This document shows, one piece after another, positions 10,123 through 17,985 of a stretch of 64,000 nt of DNA. This DNA is from Jannaschia rubra (GTDB taxonomy: Bacteria > Pseudomonadota > Alphaproteobacteria > Rhodobacterales > Rhodobacteraceae), in contig NZ_CXPG01000013.1 in assembly GCF_001403735.1 (NCBI RefSeq), positions 124,001 to 188,000 on the forward strand, written 5' to 3'. The stretch's first letter is position 1. Each line of letters opens with the position of its first letter. The translations under genes and the position numbers were made by a program. The notes beneath the pieces were generated by a model that saw nothing but the letters and a program-made list of their open reading frames with translations, ran no database searches and had not been told where the DNA came from.

Positions 10123-11253
10123 ATGGCCCTTCTCGACACCATCGACCCGCAGGGTCTGGACGAATTCTCGGTCGTCTTCACCGACCGGTCCCTCAATTCC
10201 ATGAGCCAGGCCTTTCAGCAGGTCATGCGCGACCTTCATGCTGGGCTGGCCGAAGTCTACAACGCCGACCACGTCGTGATCGTCCCCGGCGGCGGCACTT
10301 TCGGGATGGAGGCCGTTGCCCGGCAGTTCGGGCAGGGCGCCAAGGCGCTGATCGTGCGGAACGGCTGGTTCAGCTATCGCTGGTCGCAGATCCTGGAGGC
10401 CGGGGCCTTCACCGAAGGGACCGAGGTGGTCAAGGCGCGCCAGTCCGGCAACGACAGTCGCAGCCCTTTCGCCCCGCCCCCCATCGCCGATGTCACCGCG
10501 CGTATCCGCGAGATGCGCCCCGACGTCGTCTTCGCCCCGCACGTCGAGACCTCGGCGGGCGTGATCCTGCCCGACGACTACATCCGCGCGATGGCGGAGG
10601 CCGCGCATGAGGTCGGCGCCCTGATGGTGCTCGACTGCATCGCCTCGGGCTGCGTCTGGGTCGACATGAAGGACACCGGCGTCGACATCCTTCTGTCCGC
10701 ACCGCAGAAAGGCTGGTCCGCCTCGCCTTGTGCCGGTCTTGTGATGATGTCCGACCGCGCCGTGGAGCGGATGGAGGGAACCACCTCCGACAGCTTCGCG
10801 ATCGACCTGAAGAAATGGCACGTGATCATGCAGGCCTATCTGAACGGCGGCCACGCCTATCACGCGACCATGCCAACGGATGCGCTGCGTGCCTTCCGCG
10901 ACACACTGGAGGAGACGCGGGACTACGGCTTCGCCCGCCTCAAGTCGGCGCAATGGGAACTTGGAACCCGCGTGCGCGAGATGCTGGCCGCCAAGGGCAT
11001 CCGGTCCGTCGCGGCCGAAGGCTTCGGCGCACCCGGCGTTGTCGTCAGCTATGCCCCGTCGCCCGAAGTGCAGTCGGGCAAGGCCTTCATGGCGCATGGG
11101 ATGCAGATCGCGGCCGGCGTGCCGCTGCAATGCGACGAGCCGGCTGACTTCTCGAGCTTCCGCATCGGGTTGTTCGGGTTGGACAAGCTCAAGGACGTGG
11201 ACGCCACGGTGAACCGTCTCGGCAGGGTGGTCGATCAGGTCTTCGCCGACTGA
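10123..11253 (+). CDS. Class V PLP-dependent aminotransferase (alanine/serine-glyoxylate type)
   Basis: A 376-residue soluble enzyme of the class V aminotransferase fold, related to alanine-glyoxylate, serine-glyoxylate and 2-aminoethylphosphonate aminotransferases. Visible features are the phosphate-binding region VIVPGGGTFGMEAVAR, the Asp/Cys pair of MVLDCIASGCVWVDM that positions the cofactor, and the Schiff-base lysine Lys196 in SAPQKGWSASP. I chose ATG 10123 (MALLDTID) with a GGAGA ribosome site (CGGAGATCCGAC); the longer reading adds a basic leader. The 3' end overlaps the convergent ubiH-like gene by 19 bases. The exact donor and acceptor cannot be set from sequence; alanine- or serine-glyoxylate transfer is the likeliest. 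Confidence 0.87.
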   Translation: MALLDTIDPQGLDEFSVVFTDRSLNSMSQAFQQVMRDLHAGLAEVYNADHVVIVPGGGTFGMEAVARQFGQGAKALIVRNGWFSYRWSQILEAGAFTEGTEVVKARQSGNDSRSPFAPPPIADVTARIREMRPDVVFAPHVETSAGVILPDDYIRAMAEAAHEVGALMVLDCIASGCVWVDMKDTGVDILLSAPQKGWSASPCAGLVMMSDRAVERMEGTTSDSFAIDLKKWHVIMQAYLNGGHAYHATMPTDALRAFRDTLEETRDYGFARLKSAQWELGTRVREMLAAKGIRSVAAEGFGAPGVVVSYAPSPEVQSGKAFMAHGMQIAAGVPLQCDEPADFSSFRIGLFGLDKLKDVDATVNRLGRVVDQVFAD

Positions 11254-12461
11254 ACATCGGGTCGGCGGCCCTGCGGGGTCTCCGTCGCACCGAGCCCAAG
11301 GTGCATGAGCGCCCGCCGGATCGGCGGGACGTCGTGGAACGCCGCGACGCCCGCGCGCCTCAGCCGTTGCACCGGCACCAGTCCGGCAATGGAGCTTCGA
11401 TTGAGAAGGTCGATCCCCGCCATCCGCAGCGCCACGTCGGCCTGGCGCGCCCGCGCGTAGGCATCGAGCATCGAGTCCGATCCGATCTCTCCCGTCGCCG
11501 CAAGGTCACGCAACGTGGCGATGTCCTTCAACGAGGTGTTCAATCCCTGTGCGCCGATAGGGGGCATCGCGTGCGCGGCCTCCGCCACCAAGGCAAGGCG
11601 CCGCGCCGTGAACCGCCCGGCCAGCACCGACAGGATCGGCCATGCGGCGCGCCCGGGCACCAGGCGAAGATGACCCAGAACATCCGCAGACCGCTCGTTC
11701 GCAGCAGCCGCGAAGTCCGCATCGGACATCTCCATCCGGGCCTGCTGGATCGCGGCATCGTCCATCCAGACCACGCCCGACCGATGCTCCCCCTCCCGAT
11801 CCGGCAGCGGCACGAGTGTGAAGGGGCCGCCCGAGCGATGCACCTCGACCGAGACATCCTCGTGCGGGCGATCATGGGCGACGGCGAAGACGATCGCGGT
11901 CTGGCCATAATCCACCCGCCGCACGGGGATGTCCGCCATCCGCCGCAAAGCGCTGTCGCGCCCGTCGCAGGCCACGACAAGCCGCGCGGTCAGGCGCGTC
12001 CCGTCCGACAGGGTGACGCGCGCCGCGGCATTGCGGCGGAGCATCGCCGTAACCGAAAGGCCGAACCTCAGATCGACGGTGTCGAGCGAGGAGGCCCGGT
12101 CGAGCAATGCACCCCGCAGCGCCCAATTCGGAAAGTTCCAGCCGAAGGGCGCGTCGGATATGTCGCGGGCATCGAAGTCGCGAACCACCGGATCGGGCAT
12201 CGCCGCATCGACGATCCGCATCTTCCAAAGCGCGGTGCCGCGCGGCGCCAGCCCGTCCCAGGCACCGGCCCGCTCCAGCATGGTGCGGGCGGGTTGCAGC
12301 AGCGCGGTGGTCCGAAGGTCAGCGCCCGGCGCGTCCTCGCCCGTGACCGGGGGGGCAGGGTCCACCAGGACGACGCGATGACCCTCCGCGCCCAAGGCGC
12401 AGGCGGCGGCCAGTCCGGAGGGCCCGGCCCCGGCGATCAGGATATCGGTGTCGAATGTCAT
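11235..12461 (-). CDS. ubiH: UbiH/UbiF family FAD-dependent ubiquinone hydroxylase
   Basis: A 408-residue flavoprotein monooxygenase of the UbiH/COQ6 family, which hydroxylates the ring of ubiquinone precursors at the membrane face. It opens with the FAD-binding GxGxxG (GAGPSG, residues 11-16) and DP(A) strand end, has the middle DG motif (ACDGRDSALRR) and the second FAD motif as AEAAHAMPPIGAQGLN, where the usual GD is AE, a variant I associate with this clade. Which ring position it acts on cannot be told. The ATG is only 7 bases downstream of a reasonable -10 box, so the mRNA may be leaderless. The 3' end overlaps the convergent aminotransferase gene. Confidence 0.88.
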   Translation of the reverse strand: MTFDTDILIAGAGPSGLAAACALGAEGHRVVLVDPAPPVTGEDAPGADLRTTALLQPARTMLERAGAWDGLAPRGTALWKMRIVDAAMPDPVVRDFDARDISDAPFGWNFPNWALRGALLDRASSLDTVDLRFGLSVTAMLRRNAAARVTLSDGTRLTARLVVACDGRDSALRRMADIPVRRVDYGQTAIVFAVAHDRPHEDVSVEVHRSGGPFTLVPLPDREGEHRSGVVWMDDAAIQQARMEMSDADFAAAANERSADVLGHLRLVPGRAAWPILSVLAGRFTARRLALVAEAAHAMPPIGAQGLNTSLKDIATLRDLAATGEIGSDSMLDAYARARQADVALRMAGIDLLNRSSIAGLVPVQRLRRAGVAAFHDVPPIRRALMHLGLGATETPQGRRPDVQSAKT

Positions 12462-12467
12462 GCGCGA

Positions 12468-12496
12468 CAGCTAGGCCGCGCGGGCTTCAGGTTCCA
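12468..12496 (-). promoter_or_regulatory. Putative promoter of the ubiH-like gene
   Basis: Minus-strand TGGAAC (12496-12491), 17-base spacer, TAGCTG (12473-12468). The expected start of transcription falls at or next to the ATG (12461), which has no Shine-Dalgarno sequence. Confidence 0.4.
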
Positions 12497-13134
12497 GAGG
12501 CCAGAATGCCGCGCAGGAATCCTGTCAGGTCGGGTGCGTGATGATGCACATGGGCAACATCCGCGCGCAGGGGCGCGACGTGAACCGTCGCCAGACCCAT
12601 CTCGTGAGGCACAAGCAGGTTGCGGGCGCTGTCCTCGAACATCGCGGCACGGGTCGGGTCGAGACCGTCGCGGCCGAACACACGCCGATAGGCGGCCCGG
12701 TCGGGCTTGGGTGCGTAGCCTGCATGTTCGATCCCGTGGATCGCGTCCCAGAGACCGTCCAACCCGCGTGCGGCCAGAACCCGGTGGGCGTAGGGGGCCG
12801 TCCCGTTGGTGTAGATGACCTTGCGGCCGGGCAGGGCTACGATGGCGGCTCGCAGGTCCGGGTCGGGTGACAGGACCGAAAAGTCGATGTCGTGCACATC
12901 CTCCAGGAACGGTGCCGGGTCGGCGCCATGCTCACGCATCAATCCTGCGAGCGTCGTGCCGTGATCGTGCCACCACCGCGCCCGCAGCCGGTCGGCCTCG
13001 GCCAGCGACACGTCGAGGGCCGAGACGATCCAGCCGACCATCCGCGCCTCGATCTGCGGAAAAAGCGGGGCGGAGGGCGGATAGAGGGTCTCGTCCAGGT
13101 CGAAGACCCAGGTGGTGATGTGATCGAAGGGCAT
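12487..13134 (-). CDS. HAD-family pyrimidine 5'-nucleotidase
   Basis: A 215-residue HAD hydrolase. Motif I is FDLDETLYP with nucleophile Asp12 and general acid Asp14; motif II Thr is in VIYTNGTAPYA; motif III Lys is in YAPKPDRAAY; motif IV acid is MFEDSARNL. The DLDETLYP start and YTNG are typical of the subgroup annotated pyrimidine 5'-nucleotidase, which dephosphorylates UMP/CMP-like nucleotides. Start ATG 13134, with AAGG upstream. It ends 25 bases upstream of the ubiH-like start on the same strand, with that gene's putative promoter overlapping its 3' end. Confidence 0.9.
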   Translation of the reverse strand: MPFDHITTWVFDLDETLYPPSAPLFPQIEARMVGWIVSALDVSLAEADRLRARWWHDHGTTLAGLMREHGADPAPFLEDVHDIDFSVLSPDPDLRAAIVALPGRKVIYTNGTAPYAHRVLAARGLDGLWDAIHGIEHAGYAPKPDRAAYRRVFGRDGLDPTRAAMFEDSARNLLVPHEMGLATVHVAPLRADVAHVHHHAPDLTGFLRGILASGT

Positions 13135-13206
13135 CGACGGCGAACCTTGCGAATGTCTCGGGCCGGGTTTGGCGGGCCGGTCACGGGCGGTCAAGGCTCC
13201 GAACGG

Positions 13207-13244
13207 TTGCCGGGCGCGCGGCGGGGCGATAGCGTTCATCGCCC
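13207..13244 (+). promoter_or_regulatory. Putative gntR promoter with overlapping operator dyad
   Basis: TTGCCG (13207-13212), 17-base spacer and TAGCGT (13230-13235) form a promoter candidate. A perfect 7-bp inverted repeat, GGGCGAT (13224-13230) and ATCGCCC (13238-13244), straddles the -10 box, as expected for an autorepressing GntR regulator. Confidence 0.5.
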
Positions 13245-13274
13245 GACAGAGGGGCGGCCAGACGACGGGGTGCC

Positions 13275-13910
13275 ATGGTCCAGATCGCGCAGAAGGATGC
13301 ACATGCGCTGATCCTCGATGCGATCGACCGGGGCGATTTTCGTCCGGGCGACCGTCTCGTGGAGAGCGAGCTTGCCGATCGTTTCGGCGTATCGCGGACC
13401 CCGGTGCGCGAGGCGTTGCAGCGACTAGAGACGCAGGCCGTTCTGATGCGCGACGGCCGCTCCCTGATCGTGGCGACGTTGAACCACGATCAGATGGCGG
13501 AACTTTACGCCGTGCGGACGGAGCTTGAGGCATTGGCCGCGCGGCTGGCCGCGCAACATGCGGCCCGCGAGGAAATCGTCGTCCTGCGTCAGATGGTCGA
13601 CGAGGACGAGGCGCTGCTGGGCGACGCGCATGCGCTTGCCCGGGCCAATCGCCGATTTCACGGCCAGATCCATCTTGCCTCTCACAACCGCTATCTCGTC
13701 CAGCAACTCGGGACGGTCCATCGGTCGATGGCGCTGATGGCCACGACCTCGCTCGCGGCCGAGGGCCGGGGAGAGGCTGCTCTGTCCGAGCATCGCGCCA
13801 TCGTCGAGGCGATTGCCCGACGCGACGGCGATGCCGCGGCGAATGCCCTGCGGGAACATCTGAGCCGCGCTTTCGAGACCCGATTGAGGGAAGAGGCCCG
13901 ACGTCTCTAG
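13275..13910 (+). CDS. GntR family transcriptional regulator (FCD/FadR subfamily)
   Basis: A 211-residue repressor-type protein. Residues ~5-70 are the GntR winged helix (FRPGDRLVESELADRFGVSRTPVREALQRLE), and residues ~80-205 the all-helical FCD effector domain. Its likely metal ligands are visible: Asp near LVQQ-preceding helix, His of RRFHGQIHLASHN, His of SEHRAIVEAI and His of LREHLSRAF. FCD regulators respond to organic acids and sugar acids. No cotranscribed enzyme follows: the next gene is convergent. The target is unknown; a dyad over its own -10 box suggests autoregulation. Possible distant targets in the window are the sugar-acid-type genes at 37-40 kb (speculative). Confidence 0.93.
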   Translation: MVQIAQKDAHALILDAIDRGDFRPGDRLVESELADRFGVSRTPVREALQRLETQAVLMRDGRSLIVATLNHDQMAELYAVRTELEALAARLAAQHAAREEIVVLRQMVDEDEALLGDAHALARANRRFHGQIHLASHNRYLVQQLGTVHRSMALMATTSLAAEGRGEAALSEHRAIVEAIARRDGDAAANALREHLSRAFETRLREEARRL

Positions 13911-14016
13911 GTGGCGGTAAGGTGCCTTGCCGCTGGTCTCCGGAAAGCAACCTGCGCCTCGGTCGACTGTGCGGCGCGGGCCAGCCGACAACGGTGCAAG
14001 GGGTCGACCCGCGTTC

Positions 14017-16056
14017 CTATCCGCCGTGCATCATCCGGGGGCGGATGCCGCCGTCCGCCTGCGATACCATCTGCTCCAAGGCCCCGATCCCGGCGCCGTC
14101 GGCACCGCCGAAGTGGCCGTGGCTGGTCTTGTCCCAATGGAAGGGCCTTACGACGATTTCCTGCAGGGCCTTCAACGCAGCCAGGGTCGCCAGCGGGTAG
14201 TAGAGTTCGAGCGTCGGAATCCACTTTCGCAGCGACCGATGGTGCGGGGTCGCGCATCCGATCCATGCGAGCGACATCGACAGGAGACCGCCCGATGCCA
14301 TGACGATCCCGATGGCGAGCAGCCCGTTGCCGGGAAGCCAGTCCACGATGGGATGATGCACGCCGAAAGGGATGACGACGGTGGACCAGAGCGCCGGCAT
14401 GAGGAGCGCGTTCAGGATCGATCCCATGAACATCAGATGGAACCCGAAGAACCGCCGCGGCCCGAGATCGCGCCACAACTGGACCGGACGGCGGGAATGG
14501 ACGGCCCAGGTCAGGATATAGCCCTTCATCCAGCGCGACCGCTGCTTGACCCAGGCGAGCGGGGAGGCGTTCGCCTCCTCCAGCGTCGTCGTGTTGATGA
14601 TCTCGGTCCGGTAGCCGAGCCGCGCGAGGCGCACACCCAGGTCAGCATCTTCGGTCACGTTGTGCGCGTCCCAGGCCCCGATCCGCTCCAGCGCCGTCCG
14701 CCGGAAGAAAAGTGTGGTCCCCCCGAGCGGCACCACGAGACCCATGCGCGCGATGCCGGGAAGCACCAGCCGGAACCAGTTGGCGTATTCGATGGTGAAG
14801 CAACGGGCCATCCAGTTCCGGGTCGGATTGTAGTAATCGAGAAGCCCCTGCAGGCAAGCGACCCGGGCCGGAGCGGCCTGGAATCGCGTGGCGACGGTCA
14901 GAAGCTGATCGGGGGCGGGCGCATCCTCGGCATCGTAGATCCCGACGATATCGCCACGCGCGAAGTTCAGCGCATAGTTCATTGCGCGCGGTTTCGTCCG
15001 CGGCTGCCCGTCGGGGACCGGCACGACGCGCATCCATCGCGGCAGCGTGGCGCGGCCAAGAGCGTCGAGCGTGGCGCGGTCGCCCTCCTCGACCACGAGG
15101 CAGATGTCCAGAAGTTCGCGCGGATAGTCGAGCCGCGAGAGCCGTTCGGTCAGCGGCCCCGCGATGTCGGGCTCATTGTGGAGCGGCACGAGGACGGTGA
15201 TGACCGGCAACTTTCGCGCCGCCTCCTCGGCCGGGCGCACGGACGTGAATCCCGGGCCCCGCCGGCGAAGGGCCAGAACGGCGGCGACGCGAAGCCCGAG
15301 GTTCGCGCACATCACCATCAGCCCTGCCGCGGTGGCGATCCGCAAGGCCATTGCGGGCCAGATCGTGATGGCGAGCAGCGTCGTCAGCAGTGCGATGGCC
15401 AACAGTGCCGCACCGGGTCGGGCGCGGAACAGGCGGCAGCTCATGCCTTCGGGGACGCGACATTCCGCGGCTCGAGCCAGCGCCCGGCCATGTACCTCAT
15501 GCATGCGCGCGTCGAGGGCGGTATCCGTCACCACCGCGAACAGGCAGTTGTCGAACTCGGGCGGGAGAGCCGCGCGAAGATCGTCCAGTGCCTCGGGGCG
15601 CGCGGTGGCGATCAGGACGCGCCCGCCGGTGCGGTTCCAGGGCAGCGCCCGGAAGGTGAGGGCGAGGTGCAGCGGCAGGCTGCGGGCCAGGGTGTCCATC
15701 GCCGGGTATCCCACGGGCGCTGGGCCCGCCTGGCCCATGCCGCGCTGCCGGCCCAGAGCCTCCGCCAGGGTCTCCTCCGACACGAGACCTCGGCGGAGGA
15801 GCACATCTCCAAGTCGCGCCGACAGCCGTCGCTGCAGGATCAGCGCGCGGGCCAGTTCGGAGGCATCGACCGCGCCCATCTCCAGCAGGATTTCACCGAG
15901 CTTGGGTCGCCGAACGTAGGTCTGCCGCCGAAACAGCAGACCCTGATCGCCTGCTCCGGGGGAGGGCGAAACGCGCGACCGCGCTCCGGGGGACAGACCG
16001 GCATCGCCCGGAGAGGGATTTGGCGCAAGCGCGGCGGAAACAGGAGACGCGGCCAT
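14017..16056 (-). CDS. Family 2 glycosyltransferase with N-terminal MshEN (c-di-GMP-binding type) domain
   Basis: A 679-residue inner-membrane protein. Residues 1-50 are a Pro/Ser-rich linker. Residues 52-104 match the GspE-N/MshEN domain: two 24-residue motifs, KLGEILLEMG...LILQ (52-75) and RLGDVLLRRG...LGRQ (81-104), separated by exactly five residues, the layout described for c-di-GMP-binding MshEN. Two helices follow (~216-262), then a processive-type GT2 domain with VPLHNEPD (291-297), DAED (375-378), TED (468-470) and QRSRW (505-509), then three or four C-terminal helices. It likely polymerises or transfers a surface polysaccharide in response to c-di-GMP (inference); substrate unknown. 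GAGG ribosome site before ATG 16056. A CtrA-like site lies about 50 bases upstream of the start. Confidence 0.9.
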   Translation of the reverse strand: MAASPVSAALAPNPSPGDAGLSPGARSRVSPSPGAGDQGLLFRRQTYVRRPKLGEILLEMGAVDASELARALILQRRLSARLGDVLLRRGLVSEETLAEALGRQRGMGQAGPAPVGYPAMDTLARSLPLHLALTFRALPWNRTGGRVLIATARPEALDDLRAALPPEFDNCLFAVVTDTALDARMHEVHGRALARAAECRVPEGMSCRLFRARPGAALLAIALLTTLLAITIWPAMALRIATAAGLMVMCANLGLRVAAVLALRRRGPGFTSVRPAEEAARKLPVITVLVPLHNEPDIAGPLTERLSRLDYPRELLDICLVVEEGDRATLDALGRATLPRWMRVVPVPDGQPRTKPRAMNYALNFARGDIVGIYDAEDAPAPDQLLTVATRFQAAPARVACLQGLLDYYNPTRNWMARCFTIEYANWFRLVLPGIARMGLVVPLGGTTLFFRRTALERIGAWDAHNVTEDADLGVRLARLGYRTEIINTTTLEEANASPLAWVKQRSRWMKGYILTWAVHSRRPVQLWRDLGPRRFFGFHLMFMGSILNALLMPALWSTVVIPFGVHHPIVDWLPGNGLLAIGIVMASGGLLSMSLAWIGCATPHHRSLRKWIPTLELYYPLATLAALKALQEIVVRPFHWDKTSHGHFGGADGAGIGALEQMVSQADGGIRPRMMHGG

Positions 16057-16099
16057 GTCTGGACCTCGGGAATTGCGATTCCCGCGACCATGGTCGGAC

Positions 16100-16124
16100 G
16101 GGTCTTAACGCTTGGTTAAGACCC
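16100..16124 (-). promoter_or_regulatory. CtrA-type site TTAA-N7-TTAA within a 10-bp inverted repeat
   Basis: GGGTCTTAAC (16100-16109), loop GCTTG, GTTAAGACCC (16115-16124) is a perfect dyad. It contains TTAA (16105-16108), 7 bases, TTAA (16116-16119), the full CtrA consensus, and on the minus strand TTAACCA matches 7 of 8 bases of the extended form. It lies 49-63 bases upstream of the MshEN glycosyltransferase ATG and just after the carA stop, so a carA terminator hairpin is the alternative. Confidence 0.5.
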
Positions 16125-16132
16125 CGGCCAAT

Positions 16133-17278
16133 TCACCCCGCCCGTGTCGCCATCGCCGCGGCGAAGTCGTCGAACAGATAGGCGCTGTCCTGCGGGCCGG
16201 GACTGGCTTCCGGGTGGTACTGAACCGAGAACACCGGCCGCCCCGTCAGCCGGATGCCGCAGTTCGACCCGTCGAACAGGGATACATGCGTCTCCTCCAC
16301 CCCTTCGGGCAGGGATTGCGCATCCACGGTAAAGCCGTGGTTCATCGACGTGATCTCGACCTTGCCGTCCGCGCGCCGCTGGACTGGATGGTTCGCGCCG
16401 TGATGGCCATGGTTCATCTTGACCGTCTTCGCCCCGAGCGCCATCGCGAGCATCTGGTGCCCGAGACAGATCCCGAAGACGGGCAAGGCGGAGTCCACCA
16501 TCTCGCGGATCATGGGAACGGCATAGGCGCCGGTCGCCGCCGGATCGCCCGGACCGTTCGACAGGAAAAGACCGTCAGGGTTCAAGGCCTTGACGTCCTC
16601 GGACGTGGCTGTGGCGGGCAGGACGGTGACGTCGCAGCCGACGGAGGCCAGTGAGCGCAGGATGTTGCGCTTGGCGCCGTAGTCGATGGCCACGACCTTG
16701 AACCTCGGATTGTCCAATGTGCCGAAGCCCTCGGGCCAGGCCCATTTCGTCTGGTCCCAGCGATAGGATTGGGCGCAGGTGACTTCTCCGGCCAGGTCCA
16801 TGCCCTCCAGTCCCCGGAAGGCCCGCGCCCGGGCGACCAGCGCCTCGATGTCGAAATCGCCGTCGGGATCGTGCGCCAGCGCCACATGCGGCGCCCCCTG
16901 CTGGCGGATCGCGCGGGTCAGGCGGCGGGTATCGACGCCGCCCATCCCGATGCGCCCGCGCGCGGCCAGCCATCCCTCCAGATCGCGCGTGGCGCGCCAG
17001 TTCGACGGCTCCGTCGGATCCCACCGGACGACCATGCCTGCGGCGACCGGGTCGGCCGCTTCGTCGTCCTCCTCGGTGGTGCCGGTGTTGCCGATGTGGG
17101 GGAAGGTGAAGGTCACGACCTGTCCGGCATAGCTGGGGTCGGTCATGATCTCCTGATAGCCCGTCATGGCCGTATTGAAGCAAAGCTCGGCCACGGCGAC
17201 CCCGGTCGCGCCGAACCCGCGGCCCATGAAGATCGTCCCGTCGGCGAGGGCGAGACAGGCGGTCGGCTTCTGGGGCAT
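16133..17278 (-). CDS. carA: Carbamoyl-phosphate synthase small subunit (glutaminase)
   Basis: The glutamine amidotransferase subunit that supplies ammonia to CarB for carbamoyl phosphate, used by arginine and pyrimidine synthesis. It has 381 residues, the normal length. The N-terminal CPSase_sm domain reads from ACLALADGTIFMGRGFG through FPHIGNTGTTEED; the class I amidotransferase domain has the nucleophile Cys271 in GICLGHQ and the catalytic pair in QYHPEASPGP. ATG 17278 (MPQKPTA) is chosen for its GGAG at -10; a longer reading adds an Ala/Pro leader. carB is not in the window. The gene is divergent from yqeY, with a clear promoter in between. Confidence 0.97.
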   Translation of the reverse strand: MPQKPTACLALADGTIFMGRGFGATGVAVAELCFNTAMTGYQEIMTDPSYAGQVVTFTFPHIGNTGTTEEDDEAADPVAAGMVVRWDPTEPSNWRATRDLEGWLAARGRIGMGGVDTRRLTRAIRQQGAPHVALAHDPDGDFDIEALVARARAFRGLEGMDLAGEVTCAQSYRWDQTKWAWPEGFGTLDNPRFKVVAIDYGAKRNILRSLASVGCDVTVLPATATSEDVKALNPDGLFLSNGPGDPAATGAYAVPMIREMVDSALPVFGICLGHQMLAMALGAKTVKMNHGHHGANHPVQRRADGKVEITSMNHGFTVDAQSLPEGVEETHVSLFDGSNCGIRLTGRPVFSVQYHPEASPGPQDSAYLFDDFAAAMATRAG

Positions 17279-17323
17279 GGGGCTCTCCGGGGCAGGGGCG
17301 GCGATGGCGGGCAAACTCGCCGG

Positions 17324-17352
17324 GTTCTATGGACGGCGCCCCGGCCCGTCAA
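17324..17352 (-). promoter_or_regulatory. Putative carA promoter
   Basis: Minus-strand TTGACG (17352-17347), 17-base spacer, TAGAAC (17329-17324). A leader of about 40 bases precedes the carA ATG. Confidence 0.6.
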
Positions 17353-17394
17353 CCATCGGAACCCGGACGTGCCGGCGAGTGGGCCGCGAAGGAT

Positions 17395-17423
17395 TTGCCC
17401 ACGGGGGCCGCATGGGCTAACAC
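17395..17423 (+). promoter_or_regulatory. Putative yqeY promoter
   Basis: TTGCCC (17395-17400), 17-base spacer, TAACAC (17418-17423), 33 bases before the yqeY ATG. Confidence 0.45.
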
Positions 17424-17456
17424 TCGGTCCCTGGAAAAGCGGAACGGGACAGTCTC

Positions 17457-17909
17457 ATGGACTTGCGAGAACGGCTGAGCGCACGCCTCAAGGAGGCGAT
17501 GCGCGACAAGGATACGCGACGGATCGGAACGCTGCGCCTGATCAACGCGGCCATCCAGGACCAGGATATCGCCCTTCGGACCGAGGGGCGCACGGTCGGC
17601 GACGCCGAGGTCACGGCGATCCTGGCCAAGATGGTCAAGCAGCGGCAGGAATCGGCCCGCGCCTATGAGGAGGGCGGGCGGCTCGAACTCGCGCAGGCCG
17701 AACTGGACGAGATCGGCGTGATCGAGGAGTTCCTTCCGAAAAAGCTGTCCGATGCGGAAATTGACGCCGCCGTCGATGCCGCCGTGGCCGAGACGGGCGC
17801 GACCTCGGTGCGCGACATGGGCAAGGTCATGGGCGTCCTCAAGGCGCGCTACCCGGGGCAGATCGACTTCGGCGCCGTGGGACCGATGGTCAAGGACCGC
17901 CTGACCTGA
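17457..17909 (+). CDS. yqeY: GatB/YqeY domain protein
   Basis: A 150-residue helical protein with the GatB/YqeY tail domain over nearly its whole length (MDLRERLSARLKEAMRDKD, then LRLINAAIQDQDIA, KQRQESARAYEEGGR and EEFLPKKLS). The domain occurs in the tRNA-dependent amidotransferase subunit GatB, where it binds tRNA; stand-alone YqeY proteins have no firmly established function. Divergent from carA, a neighbour arrangement I know from other alphaproteobacteria. The AI-2E permease gene follows on the same strand after 76 bases. Confidence 0.93.
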   Translation: MDLRERLSARLKEAMRDKDTRRIGTLRLINAAIQDQDIALRTEGRTVGDAEVTAILAKMVKQRQESARAYEEGGRLELAQAELDEIGVIEEFLPKKLSDAEIDAAVDAAVAETGATSVRDMGKVMGVLKARYPGQIDFGAVGPMVKDRLT

Positions 17910-17985
17910 ACCTTGACGCGTTCCGCGCCGCCTTGAACGGGCGGTCGTGCGCGGGCATCTAGGGCCGGTCGGCGAAAGGGCGGAG

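Noticed and set aside
11235-12461. Loss of the second FAD motif in the UbiH-like protein (AEAAH instead of GDAAH).
   Set aside because: I associate this variant with related Rhodobacteraceae proteins, and the rest of the motif (PPIGAQGLN) is intact, so inactivation is not implied.
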